From Stenotrophomonas maltophilia (lineage in GTDB: Bacteria; Pseudomonadota; Gammaproteobacteria; Xanthomonadales; Xanthomonadaceae), in NCBI GenBank assembly GCA_002363385.1, contig DEVL01000002.1:350223-414222 (forward strand): 64,000 nt of DNA, given 5' to 3'. Positions 16,793 through 24,655 of the stretch are shown piece by piece; position 1 is the first letter of the stretch; every line of letters starts with the position of its first letter. Both the position numbers and the translations under genes were made by a program. A model generated the notes under the pieces. That model did no database searches, had not been told where the DNA came from, and worked only from the letters and a program-made list of their open reading frames with translations.

Positions 16793-16827
16793 CGAAAGTA
16801 TACAGCCTCCCCCATCTCTGGACGCCG

Positions 16828-17436
16828 ATGCACACCCTGATTGTTACCTCCCACCCCAATCCAGACGCCCTGACCCATGCCGTCGCCCGCCGCATTGCAG
16901 AAGGCATCACTTCGGCAGGCGTCGGCGCCACGGCCGAACTGGCCGACCTGAGTGCCGAGGGGTTCGACCCCCGCTTCAACCAGGACGACATGAAGGGCCA
17001 TCAACGCGAGGCCCCCTTCCCCGCTGACGTCCTGGCCGAACAGGCCCGCCTGGACCGGGCCGATGCACTGGTACTGGTGTTTCCGGTCTACTGGTGGAGC
17101 ATGCCGGCCCTCATGAAGGGCTGGATCGATCGCGTGTTCTCCAATGGCTGGGCCTATGACGACAGCAGCGGCCAGGGCGTGCTCAAGAAACTGGGGCATC
17201 TGCCCATCCACCTGGTCGCCCTCGGCGGTGCCGACGAACGCACCTGGCACAAGCGCGGCTACACCGACGCAATGAAGATCCAGATCGAGACCGGCATCTT
17301 CGATTACTGCGGCGCGCCGATACGCTCGTCCACGCTGCTGCTGGAAACGGACTCGGGCGATGCATCGGCCCATCTGTCGACGGCGTATGCACTGGGGCGA
17401 CGCATCGCCACCCCGCCCGACGAGGCAGCCTGCTGA
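16828..17436 (+). CDS. NAD(P)H-dependent flavin oxidoreductase (KefF/MdaB-like), 202 aa
   Basis: Flavodoxin-2 fold quinone reductase. The N-terminal LIVTSHPNPD is the FMN/FAD phosphate-binding beta-strand and loop, and LVLVFPVYWWSMPALMKGWI is the hallmark flavin-contact segment of this family, followed by DRVF and GWAYD. No signal peptide, so it is cytoplasmic. Family members reduce quinones or activate K+ efflux during electrophile stress. The divergent TetR gene suggests induction by an electrophilic or aromatic compound. The exact substrate is not determinable. Confidence 0.85.
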   Translation: MHTLIVTSHPNPDALTHAVARRIAEGITSAGVGATAELADLSAEGFDPRFNQDDMKGHQREAPFPADVLAEQARLDRADALVLVFPVYWWSMPALMKGWIDRVFSNGWAYDDSSGQGVLKKLGHLPIHLVALGGADERTWHKRGYTDAMKIQIETGIFDYCGAPIRSSTLLLETDSGDASAHLSTAYALGRRIATPPDEAAC

Positions 17437-17482
17437 GCCGATCCGATGCGGCGGCCAAACCGATGCACTCCGCCCTGATGCA

Positions 17483-18934
17483 TCACGGCTTGGGCGCCGC
17501 GTCTTCGGCCTTCCAGTCCGCCACCTTCGCCCTGGTCTGCTCCAGAAGTGCGTCGAGTGCCTTGCGGTCATACCCGTGACCACGCAGGACCACGTATTGG
17601 ATGCCGCGCGTTGCCTCGATGTCCTCCAGGGGGTTGCGCTCCAGCAGCACCAGATCAGCCGCCTTGCCCGGCGCGACCGCGCCGTAGCGATCCAGCGTGC
17701 TGAACCAGGCGGGGCCTGCACGGGTGGCCGCCGACAAGGCCTGCGCCGGCGTCAACCCTTCCTTGACGAACAGCGACAGTTCCTCATGCAGGCCGATACC
17801 GGGATAGTTGAAGGAGTTGAGGAAGCCCGCATCGGTGCCGGCCATGATCGTGACGCCGGCCTGCTGCAGCATCGGCAGTACTGCCGCGACCTGGTGGTAT
17901 TCCTGGTGACGGGCCTGGATTTGGGCCGGGGTTGCCTTGGCCGCGCGCTCCACACGCCAGGCGTAGGTGGCCTGCAGCTTCGGGCCGATATAGGCCAGGT
18001 ACGGATCATCGCGATGATCATCCTGGTCCAGGAAATCCAGGATGCGGCCGCCATTGAGCGTCGGCGTTACGAACACGCCCTTCGCGGCGAAACCACGGTA
18101 AGCGGCCATGGCGGTATCAGGATCGAAGCCGGCATCCAGCCGTGCGTTGGCCTGGGCACGATCAATCCGCTTGGCCGCGAAGTCCGCGGCGATGGCCGCC
18201 TCATCCTTGACCCCGGCCTTGTAGGCGTAGTCCAGGTGCTCGATCGAGCTGATACCGGCATCGACGGCCTGCTGCACGGTCAACGCCATCGGAATGTGGC
18301 CGGAAGCACGCAACCCATTGGCGCGCGCCCCGCGCACGGCAGCCAGGAACAGCTCCGGGGTCAGGGTGCTGTCGGTGATTTTGACGAAGTCGACGCGGTC
18401 ACGTTTGAGACGCACGAACGCTGCATCCAGGTCGGCCTGCGAACCCACTTCGAGGGTGCCCTTCCAGACCGGCTTGATGCCTTCGATCTTCGCCCCGGAG
18501 GTGAACAGCTGCGGGCCGGCCAGGCGACCGTCGGCAATCTCCCCGCGCCACTGCAGTACCTGCTTCGGCAGATCGCCGGACGCATCACGGATGGTGGTGA
18601 TGCCATGGGCGATGTACAGCGGCAGCAGCGCCTTGTTCTCTTCGATGAGCGCCGGCCCGCCGCCGAAGTGCACATGCATGTCCCACAACCCGGGGATCAG
18701 ATAGCGCCCCTTGCCATCCACGTCCTGCGTGGCTCGCCACGCTTTGCGCATCGCCCGGTCATTGCCGACCGCAACGATGTCCTGGCCACGCACCACGACC
18801 GTCTGGTCGGCCACCGTGGTGGCGTGCTCGACGTCGACCACGGTGGCATGCCGGATCATCAGATCGGCCTGCTCGGCCGCGAACGCGGAAGGGGCCAGTG
18901 CGAGCAGCACCGGGATCGCAAGACGGAAAGACAT
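17483..18934 (-). CDS. Exported amidohydrolase (imidazolonepropionase-like), 483 aa
   Basis: A signal peptide (MSFRLAIPVLLALAPSAFAA) precedes a metal-dependent hydrolase of the COG1228 type. LWDMHVHFGG provides the first two metal-binding His, VKITDS the bridging-residue strand, SGHIP and EHLDY further His ligands, and MAGTDAG the catalytic Asp. The C-terminal strand region GKAADLVLLERNPLEDI is typical of amidohydrolases. The start at 18934 is the one that gives the signal peptide. Periplasmic members include dipeptidases and organophosphate-acid-anhydrolase-like enzymes; the substrate is unknown. It is convergent with the oxidoreductase gene, 46 bp away. Confidence 0.82.
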   Translation of the reverse strand: MSFRLAIPVLLALAPSAFAAEQADLMIRHATVVDVEHATTVADQTVVVRGQDIVAVGNDRAMRKAWRATQDVDGKGRYLIPGLWDMHVHFGGGPALIEENKALLPLYIAHGITTIRDASGDLPKQVLQWRGEIADGRLAGPQLFTSGAKIEGIKPVWKGTLEVGSQADLDAAFVRLKRDRVDFVKITDSTLTPELFLAAVRGARANGLRASGHIPMALTVQQAVDAGISSIEHLDYAYKAGVKDEAAIAADFAAKRIDRAQANARLDAGFDPDTAMAAYRGFAAKGVFVTPTLNGGRILDFLDQDDHRDDPYLAYIGPKLQATYAWRVERAAKATPAQIQARHQEYHQVAAVLPMLQQAGVTIMAGTDAGFLNSFNYPGIGLHEELSLFVKEGLTPAQALSAATRAGPAWFSTLDRYGAVAPGKAADLVLLERNPLEDIEATRGIQYVVLRGHGYDRKALDALLEQTRAKVADWKAEDAAPKP

Positions 18935-19037
18935 GGAGCGCGCACCGGAAAAAGAGAACCGGGCCACCTTACGGTCAGGCCCGGCACATTCACCAGTTAA
19001 ATTTCAGCATGATGCGCATGCATGATTGCAATGGAGC

Positions 19038-19056
19038 CTGCTGCAATACGCAGCAG
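19038..19056 (-). terminator. Weak hairpin at the 3' end of the GST gene
   Basis: CTGCTGC and GCAGCAG form a 7-bp stem with a 5-nt loop 3 bp after the GST stop codon. There is no T-run, so termination strength is uncertain. Confidence 0.35.
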
Positions 19057-19058
19057 CC

Positions 19059-19664
19059 TCAGTTCTCGCCCTGCATGGCCGGGCGGGCCTGCACCCGCTG
19101 CAGCCAGGCTGCAACCGCCGGATGTGCATCCACCACCGCCCCCAGATGGGTGCCGTAGCCCACCACCTGGCCAACCACCAGATCCACCAACGAGTATGCC
19201 TCGCCAAGCATCCACGGCTGCTGCGACAGGCGCGCCTCCAACAGATCCAGCAGTTCGTTGGCGGAACGGATGCCGGCGGCAGCATGCTCGACGCTGCGCA
19301 GCGCATCGTCCACGGTCGCGAGCCATACCCGCCCCAGCACCGCTGCGTAGGTAACGTACGCCCACGTGCTCCAGGACATCGCCTCCAGTCGAGCCGGTGT
19401 CCCCGCCGCCGGCCACAGGCCCTGGCCCACCCCGTACTGCTCGCCCAACCACAGGTGGATGGCCAGGCCTTCAAACAAGGGCGTGCCGTCCACCACCAGG
19501 CACGGGACCTTGCCGTTCGGGTTGATCGCCAGGTACGCCGGCGTGCGCTGTTCGCCGCTGCGGATGTCGATCCTGACCCGGTCGTGCGGGACGGCCAGTT
19601 CGGCCAGGGCGCAGGCGACCGGGGAGGCGCTGGACATCGGGTGCCAATAGAAAACGAGGGACAT
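19059..19664 (-). CDS. Glutathione S-transferase family protein, 201 aa
   Basis: The N-terminal thioredoxin-like domain has LVFYWHPMSSASPVACALAE, with Ser11 and Ser12 at the expected glutathione-activating position, then NPNGKVPCLVVDG with the cis-Pro, and LFEGLAIHLWL. The C-terminal helical domain contains YSLVDLVVGQVV, the N-capping-box region. The start is supported by AAGGAG. It is divergent from a WYL-domain regulator gene 117 bp away. GSTs of this size conjugate or reduce electrophiles; the substrate is unknown. Confidence 0.87.
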   Translation of the reverse strand: MSLVFYWHPMSSASPVACALAELAVPHDRVRIDIRSGEQRTPAYLAINPNGKVPCLVVDGTPLFEGLAIHLWLGEQYGVGQGLWPAAGTPARLEAMSWSTWAYVTYAAVLGRVWLATVDDALRSVEHAAAGIRSANELLDLLEARLSQQPWMLGEAYSLVDLVVGQVVGYGTHLGAVVDAHPAVAAWLQRVQARPAMQGEN

Positions 19665-19781
19665 TGAAGAACTCCTTGAGAGGGGTGGAAAGGTGCGGCG
19701 GTACTGGTGCTGCACCGTGCGCTCAAGACTAGGCAGCATTGCGGACAGAATCGGCCCGCAATGGCTGCTACGCTGCCGCGC

Positions 19782-20780
19782 ATGCTGACCGCGTCCGCCC
19801 GCCTGCTGAGCCTGCTTTCGTTGCTGCAATCCCGCCCGCACTGGGCCGGCGGCGAGCTGGCCGAGCGCATGGCCATCCATCCGCGCACGCTCCGGCGTGA
19901 CATTGATCGCCTGCGCCAGCTCGGCTACCCCATCCACGCCAGCACCGGCCTCGCCGGCGGCTATGCGTTCCGCCCGGGGCGTGCATTGCCGCCACTGTTG
20001 TTGGATGACGAGGAGGCGCTGGCGGCGGCGGTCGCGCTGCGCACGGCGGTGACCGGCACGATCAGCGGCATCGAGCAGACCGCGATCACGGCACTGGTGA
20101 AGATCGAACAGGCCATGCCGCCGCGACTGCGCCCCCGGTTGGCCGCACTGCGCTCGGCGCTTCTGCCCGCCCACCCGATCGGCCCGCAGGTGGATGCCGG
20201 GCGCCTGACCACCCTGGCCTGCGCCTGCCGCGACCAGGTACAACTCCGCTTCGACTACACCGACCGGGAGGGCGTTTCCAGCGCACGTCAGGTCGAGCCT
20301 CAGGGCGTGGTGCATGCCGACCGCCGCTGGTATCTGGTCGCCTGGGACACCGGGCGCAATGACTGGCGCACCTTCCGCATCGACCGGATCGCCAGCGCAC
20401 CGCTGGTGGGCGCGCACTTTGCACCCCGCGCAGGCCCAGGCGACGGTGACCTGCGCCAATGGGTCGCCCGCTCGCTCTCACTGGGCCAGCACCACGACGA
20501 GGCCCAGATCATCCTGCATGCGCCGCTCTCGGTCATGCGCCAGCAGATACCGGCATCGGCCGGGGAGCTGGAAGCAGTCGATGATCGGCGCTGCCTGCTG
20601 CGCTGCGCCGCCAACCCCTTGGGCACGGTGGTGTATTGGCTGTTGGCGCTGGGGCTGGAGTTCGAAGTGCTGGGACCGCCTGCACTGCATGAGGCCATGC
20701 GCGAGGCAGGTGAACGGATCACCCGCAGCCTGGCCCGTCGCGAACCGCCGGAAGCGTCGGCGGGCACCAACACGCCCTGA
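19782..20780 (+). CDS. YafY-type HTH-WYL transcriptional regulator, 332 aa
   Basis: An N-terminal winged helix (LLSLLQSRPHWAGGELAERM followed by HPRTLRRDIDRLRQLGYP) is followed by a linker and a WYL domain (QPQGVVHADRRWYLVAWD-like, with RTFRIDRI). A C-terminal WCX extension ends about residue 320. The start ATG at 19782 begins the HTH as in family members; an in-frame ATG at 19761 is also possible. It is divergent from the GST gene, which it may control. WYL domains bind ligands or nucleic acid; the signal here is unknown. Confidence 0.82.
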   Translation: MLTASARLLSLLSLLQSRPHWAGGELAERMAIHPRTLRRDIDRLRQLGYPIHASTGLAGGYAFRPGRALPPLLLDDEEALAAAVALRTAVTGTISGIEQTAITALVKIEQAMPPRLRPRLAALRSALLPAHPIGPQVDAGRLTTLACACRDQVQLRFDYTDREGVSSARQVEPQGVVHADRRWYLVAWDTGRNDWRTFRIDRIASAPLVGAHFAPRAGPGDGDLRQWVARSLSLGQHHDEAQIILHAPLSVMRQQIPASAGELEAVDDRRCLLRCAANPLGTVVYWLLALGLEFEVLGPPALHEAMREAGERITRSLARREPPEASAGTNTP

Positions 20781-20833
20781 CCGCAAGCGCGTCGGCATTG
20801 GCGCAGAAAGTCATTGCGATTCAGAATGGCGGC

Positions 20834-21727
20834 ATGACCGCAAGTGAAAAACCGAATCGCACCCTGTTCGACCTGGATCTCCTGCGCGCCATGGTGATGG
20901 TGGCCGATTGCGCCAGCTTCACCACGGCTGCGGCGCGCCTGCATTCCACCCAATCCACCATCAGCCAGAAGATCCGCCGGCTGGAGGACATGGCCGGCCA
21001 TCCACTGCTGGTGCGGGGCAACCGTGATGTGCATCCCACCGATGCCGGCCAGCTCGTGCTCGGCCATGCCCGCCAATTGCTGGCACTCAACGACCAGCTC
21101 CTCGAAGCGCTGGCCGGCACCACGGTGGCCGTCACCGTTCGGCTGGGGGTTCCGGAAGACTTCGTCAGCGCCGCGACCACCCAGCTGCTTGGCGCCTTCA
21201 ATCGGGAGCATCCGCAGGTGAAGCTGGAAGTCACCAGCGGCCTCAGTCGTGATTTGGCCAATGGCTACGATCACGGCGAACTGGACCTGATCCTGGTCAA
21301 GCAGCGCCGCAACAGCCGCGCCGCCGTGGCCTGCTGGCCGGAGACGATGGTGTGGATCGACAGCGCCCGCAACGGCTGCATCGACCTCGACCCGGTCCCG
21401 CTGGTCACCTTCCCGCCGCGCGGGCTGTACCGCGACGACATCATCGATGCGATTGAAGCACTCGGTCGCCGCTGGCGGATCAGCTTCACCAGCTCCAGCC
21501 TGAGCGGCATCCAGGGCGCGGTCGCCGACGGCATGGGCATCAGTCTGCTGCCGGCGCGCGCCCTGAGTCGCGAACACACCGTACTGGGCCCGGAACAAGG
21601 GTTGCCGCCTATCGATACCTTCGAGATCGCCCTGCTTCACCGCACCACGGCCGACCCGCTGGTCAAAGCCCTGGCCGTGCGCCTGACGGGCCTGCTCGAT
21701 CAGGAACGGGCGGGCGCGCCTACTTGA
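20834..21727 (+). CDS. LysR-family transcriptional regulator, 297 aa
   Basis: The N-terminal HTH is LDLLRAMVMVADCASFTTAA with HSTQSTISQKIRRLEDMAGH, the LysR signature. The effector-binding domain begins about residue 95 (TVRLGVPEDFVSA) and ends at residue 290. An upstream TTG start exists but is unlikely. No divergent target gene is present: the neighbour upstream is the WYL regulator, and a small ORF overlaps its 3' end by 8 bp on the other strand. The target is therefore unknown. Confidence 0.87.
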   Translation: MTASEKPNRTLFDLDLLRAMVMVADCASFTTAAARLHSTQSTISQKIRRLEDMAGHPLLVRGNRDVHPTDAGQLVLGHARQLLALNDQLLEALAGTTVAVTVRLGVPEDFVSAATTQLLGAFNREHPQVKLEVTSGLSRDLANGYDHGELDLILVKQRRNSRAAVACWPETMVWIDSARNGCIDLDPVPLVTFPPRGLYRDDIIDAIEALGRRWRISFTSSSLSGIQGAVADGMGISLLPARALSREHTVLGPEQGLPPIDTFEIALLHRTTADPLVKALAVRLTGLLDQERAGAPT

Positions 21728-21992
21728 GCTGCAGCGGGTAGCGCTGCCAGAGCACGTGCACCAGGAAGCCGGTCAGTTCCGGGTCCTTGCTGGTGATCGA
21801 GGCGCGGATCTTGTCCAACAGCACCATGTCGCTGCAGTTGCGCACATCGGCATGCCCTGCCTGCCCGGCGCGGCGCGCACGGTAACGGGCCGCACGCTGT
21901 GCATCGGTCATCGCGTAGCCGAACGTGGGCGGACGGCCGCGTTTGCGCGGCAGCGTCAGTTCCAGTGTTCCGGGGTCTTGTTCATCGCGCAT
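21720..21992 (-). CDS. Small basic protein of unknown function, 90 aa
   Basis: The segment LPRKRGRPPTFGYAMTDAQR resembles an AT-hook (K-R-G-R-P-P), followed by AARYRARR and a helical C-terminus. It could bind the DNA minor groove. It ends 8 bp inside the convergent LysR gene. Protein-like composition and codon use support it as a real gene. Similar short proteins occur in Xanthomonadaceae genomes as hypothetical proteins; no function is known to me. Confidence 0.65.
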   Translation of the reverse strand: MRDEQDPGTLELTLPRKRGRPPTFGYAMTDAQRAARYRARRAGQAGHADVRNCSDMVLLDKIRASITSKDPELTGFLVHVLWQRYPLQLK

Positions 21993-22089
21993 GACGGACG
22001 AGGATGCAAACGGGGGCGCGCACGATATCGTGAGACATCACTTTAATCCAGCGTTTTGCGTGGATTTCTGCGATGGCAGCGCGTGAACC

Positions 22090-22491
22090 TCAGCGCCACG
22101 CCTCGGCCACACGCGCACCAGCCCACACCAGCAGCATGCCACCGAGCAGACTGATACCCAGATACAGCGGCACCATCAGGCTTCGATCCGCGCGGGTAAA
22201 CACCAGCGACTCCAGCATCATCGAGGAAAACGTGGTCAACCCGCCCACGATTCCCACGATCAGAAAGGCGCGCCAGTACACCGCGGCCGTGCCACGACTC
22301 TGCAGCCAGATCATCACGTAACCCGCCACGAACGCGCCGACCAGGTTCACCGTCAGCGTGCCCCACGGGAAGCCAGTACCGAACTGGCGCAGCATCGCAT
22401 CGCCGATCATGAAACGCAGCGCCGCGCCCAGTGCGCCGCCGGCCATCACCAGTGCGAGCTGCTGCCACCACAGGCCGATGCCGTCCATCAT
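22090..22491 (-). CDS. crcB: Fluoride ion transporter CrcB (Fluc), 133 aa
   Basis: Dual-topology fluoride channel protecting the cytoplasm. It has four predicted membrane segments and family motifs [12 protein letters not shown] near the N-terminus, [11 protein letters not shown] in the second helix, and [12 protein letters not shown] in the third-helix break that lines the pore. The start ATG overlaps the rarA stop (ATGA), so it is probably translated by coupling. There is no room for a fluoride riboswitch directly upstream. Confidence 0.93.
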   Translation of the reverse strand: MMDGIGLWWQQLALVMAGGALGAALRFMIGDAMLRQFGTGFPWGTLTVNLVGAFVAGYVMIWLQSRGTAAVYWRAFLIVGIVGGLTTFSSMMLESLVFTRADRSLMVPLYLGISLLGGMLLVWAGARVAEAWR

Positions 22492-23849
22492 TCCGCGCCC
22501 TTCTCCGCACGCGCCTGTTCCCGGGCGGCACGCAGGCGATCCAGCTTTTCTTTCAGCTTGATCTCCAACCCGCGCGGCACCGGCTCGTAATACACCCGCT
22601 CGCCCATCGCATCGGGGAAACCGGTCTGATCCAGCGCGATCCCGCCGTCGGCATCATGGTCGTACTGGTAGGTCTTGCCGTAGCCCAGCTCTTTCATCAG
22701 CTTGGTCGGGGCGTTGCGCAGGTGCAGCGGCACCTCCTGGGTACCGGTCTCGCGCACTTCCTGCTTGGCCTTGTTGAACGCGGCATAGCCGGCGTTCGAC
22801 TTGGCGGTACTCGCCAGATACAGCACCAGCTGCGCGAACGCGAGTTCACCTTCCGGGCTGCCCAGCCGCTCGTAGATGTCCCAGGCTTCCAGCGCCATCG
22901 ACTGCGCGCGCGGATCGGCCAACCCAATATCCTCGATCGCCATCCGGGTCAGGCGACGTGCCAGATACGACGGATCACAGCCACCATCGAGCATGCGCGT
23001 CAGCCAGTACAGCGCGGCATCGGGGTTGGAGCTGCGCACGGATTTGTGCAGCGCCGAGATCTGGTCGTAGAACTGCTCGCCGCCCTTGTCGAAGCGACGG
23101 GTGCGGTCTGCCAGCACCTGCACCAGCATCTCCGGACTGATCCGCCCGCCGTCGCCACTGGCCAGCTCGGCCGCGATCTCCAGCAGGGTCAGGCCGCGTC
23201 GCACATCGCCATCGGCGGCGGTCGCGATCTCCAGCAACGCCTCCGGCGCCACCTGCAGCTGCTCCGCGCCCAGGCCACGCTCGGTGTCCTGCAGCGCACG
23301 CTCCAGCGCCTCCACGATGTCCGCCGGAGAGACCGACTCCAGCACGTGCACGCGGCACCGCGACAGCAGCGCCGAGTTCAGTTCGAACGACGGGTTTTCG
23401 GTGGTGGCGCCCACGAACACGATGGTGCCGCGTTCGATATGCGGCAGGAACGCATCCTGCTGGGCTTTGTTGAAACGGTGCACTTCGTCCACGAACAGCA
23501 CCGTGCGGCGCCCTTCAGCGAAACGCTGCGCGGCCTCGGCCAGCACCTGGCGCACCTCCGGCAGGCCGGACAGCACGGCGGAGATCGCGCGGAACTCGGC
23601 ATCGGCGTAATGCGCCAGCAGCAGCGAGAGCGTCGTCTTGCCGCAGCCCGGCGGGCCCCACAGGATCATCGAGTGCACATGGCCGGACTCGACGGCCCGG
23701 CGCAGCGCACTGCCCGGTGCGAGCAGGCGCTTCTGGCCCACCATCTCATCCAGGGTCTGCGGGCGCATCCGCTCGGCGAGCGGACGCATGTTGTCCCGAT
23801 CCACCGTCAGCAGATCGGGCCCATTGAAAGTCGTTCGGTTTCTGGCCAC
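22488..23849 (-). CDS. rarA: Replication-associated recombination protein A (MgsA/RarA), 453 aa
   Basis: AAA+ ATPase acting at stalled replication forks. It has Walker [10 protein letters not shown], Walker [11 protein letters not shown], sensor region [12 protein letters not shown] and the arginine-finger area LLSRCRV. The C-terminal tetramerisation domain follows ([20 protein letters not shown]). The GTG start at 23849 gives the family N-terminus [13 protein letters not shown]; longer reading frames are atypical. It is flanked by lolA upstream and crcB downstream, an arrangement common in this order. Confidence 0.93.
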   Translation of the reverse strand: MARNRTTFNGPDLLTVDRDNMRPLAERMRPQTLDEMVGQKRLLAPGSALRRAVESGHVHSMILWGPPGCGKTTLSLLLAHYADAEFRAISAVLSGLPEVRQVLAEAAQRFAEGRRTVLFVDEVHRFNKAQQDAFLPHIERGTIVFVGATTENPSFELNSALLSRCRVHVLESVSPADIVEALERALQDTERGLGAEQLQVAPEALLEIATAADGDVRRGLTLLEIAAELASGDGGRISPEMLVQVLADRTRRFDKGGEQFYDQISALHKSVRSSNPDAALYWLTRMLDGGCDPSYLARRLTRMAIEDIGLADPRAQSMALEAWDIYERLGSPEGELAFAQLVLYLASTAKSNAGYAAFNKAKQEVRETGTQEVPLHLRNAPTKLMKELGYGKTYQYDHDADGGIALDQTGFPDAMGERVYYEPVPRGLEIKLKEKLDRLRAAREQARAEKGAE

Positions 23850-23883
23850 GTGTCTAGTGTATCGCGGCAGATTGCAGCGGGGA

Positions 23884-23906
23884 TGCCGGCCAGCGGCCGG
23901 CACTAC
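23884..23906 (-). repeat. SMAG (GTAG) repeat between lolA and rarA
   Basis: On the minus strand GTAG is followed by TGCCGGCC-GCT-GGCCGGCA, a perfect 8-bp stem with 3-nt loop. This is the form of the abundant Stenotrophomonas GTAG element. It lies between lolA and rarA and may modulate read-through or mRNA stability. Confidence 0.8.
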
Positions 23907-23910
23907 ACCG

Positions 23911-24549
23911 TCATTCGCCGATGACGTCCACACCCTTGGCCGGGGTGAAGCTGAAGGTACCGGCGGCAAAGCTCGGGTTGCGCTTCCAGCCGGTGAAGTT
24001 GATCACCGTGCGCTGGCCGACCGCATCCACGACTTCCATGCGGGCCAGGCCCTGGCCATTGAAGCCCAGCGCGGCGTACTGGAAGGCAGTGTCAGTCTCG
24101 CGCTTCGGGCTCAGCGACAGCCACTGCAGGCCATCGCGCACGGCGGCCTCTTCGCTGACGTCGTACTGCTTGTCCAGCAGCGCCGGATTGATCAATGCGG
24201 TCAGCGGGCTGTTCTGCTCTTCCTGGCCCTGCGGGCGCACGCTGGCCTGCTCCAGGTCCGGCTCATAGACCCAGACCTTCTTGCCGTCGGCCACGATCAA
24301 CTGTTCGTGCGGCTTGATGTACTCCCAACGGAACAGGCGCGGCGCGGACAACGCAACGCGACCGCTGGTGTTTTCCTTGACCTTGCCCTTGCTGTCGAAC
24401 ACCTGCTGGCTGAACTGTCCGTCCAGGCCCTTCAGGCCCTGGGTGAAGCGGTTGAGTTCATCACGGGCGCCTGCCCAGGCCGACGCCGACCCGACACTGG
24501 CAACAACCAGAGTGGCGGCAAGCAGGGAGCGGCGGAAGGTGGTGTGCAT
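23911..24549 (-). CDS. lolA: Outer-membrane lipoprotein carrier LolA, 212 aa
   Basis: Periplasmic chaperone that carries lipoproteins from LolCDE to LolB. A signal peptide ends near AWA (about residue 25). The mature protein shows LKGLDGQFSQQVFDSKGKVK, LFRWEYIKPHEQLIVADGKK and VWVYEPDLEQASVR, all characteristic of LolA's open beta-barrel. The start at 24549 excludes 15 upstream residues that do not fit a signal peptide. It lies between a transglutaminase-like gene and rarA. Confidence 0.93.
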   Translation of the reverse strand: MHTTFRRSLLAATLVVASVGSASAWAGARDELNRFTQGLKGLDGQFSQQVFDSKGKVKENTSGRVALSAPRLFRWEYIKPHEQLIVADGKKVWVYEPDLEQASVRPQGQEEQNSPLTALINPALLDKQYDVSEEAAVRDGLQWLSLSPKRETDTAFQYAALGFNGQGLARMEVVDAVGQRTVINFTGWKRNPSFAAGTFSFTPAKGVDVIGE

Positions 24550-24655
24550 GCAGGTATCCAGGCGAATGGGAAGGATGGGAGGCAGTGTGCCCATTCAATC
24601 CTGAATGGGCGATCAGGGGCACATTATGCGCTGGTAGCCGCTTTCCAATCGCGGT

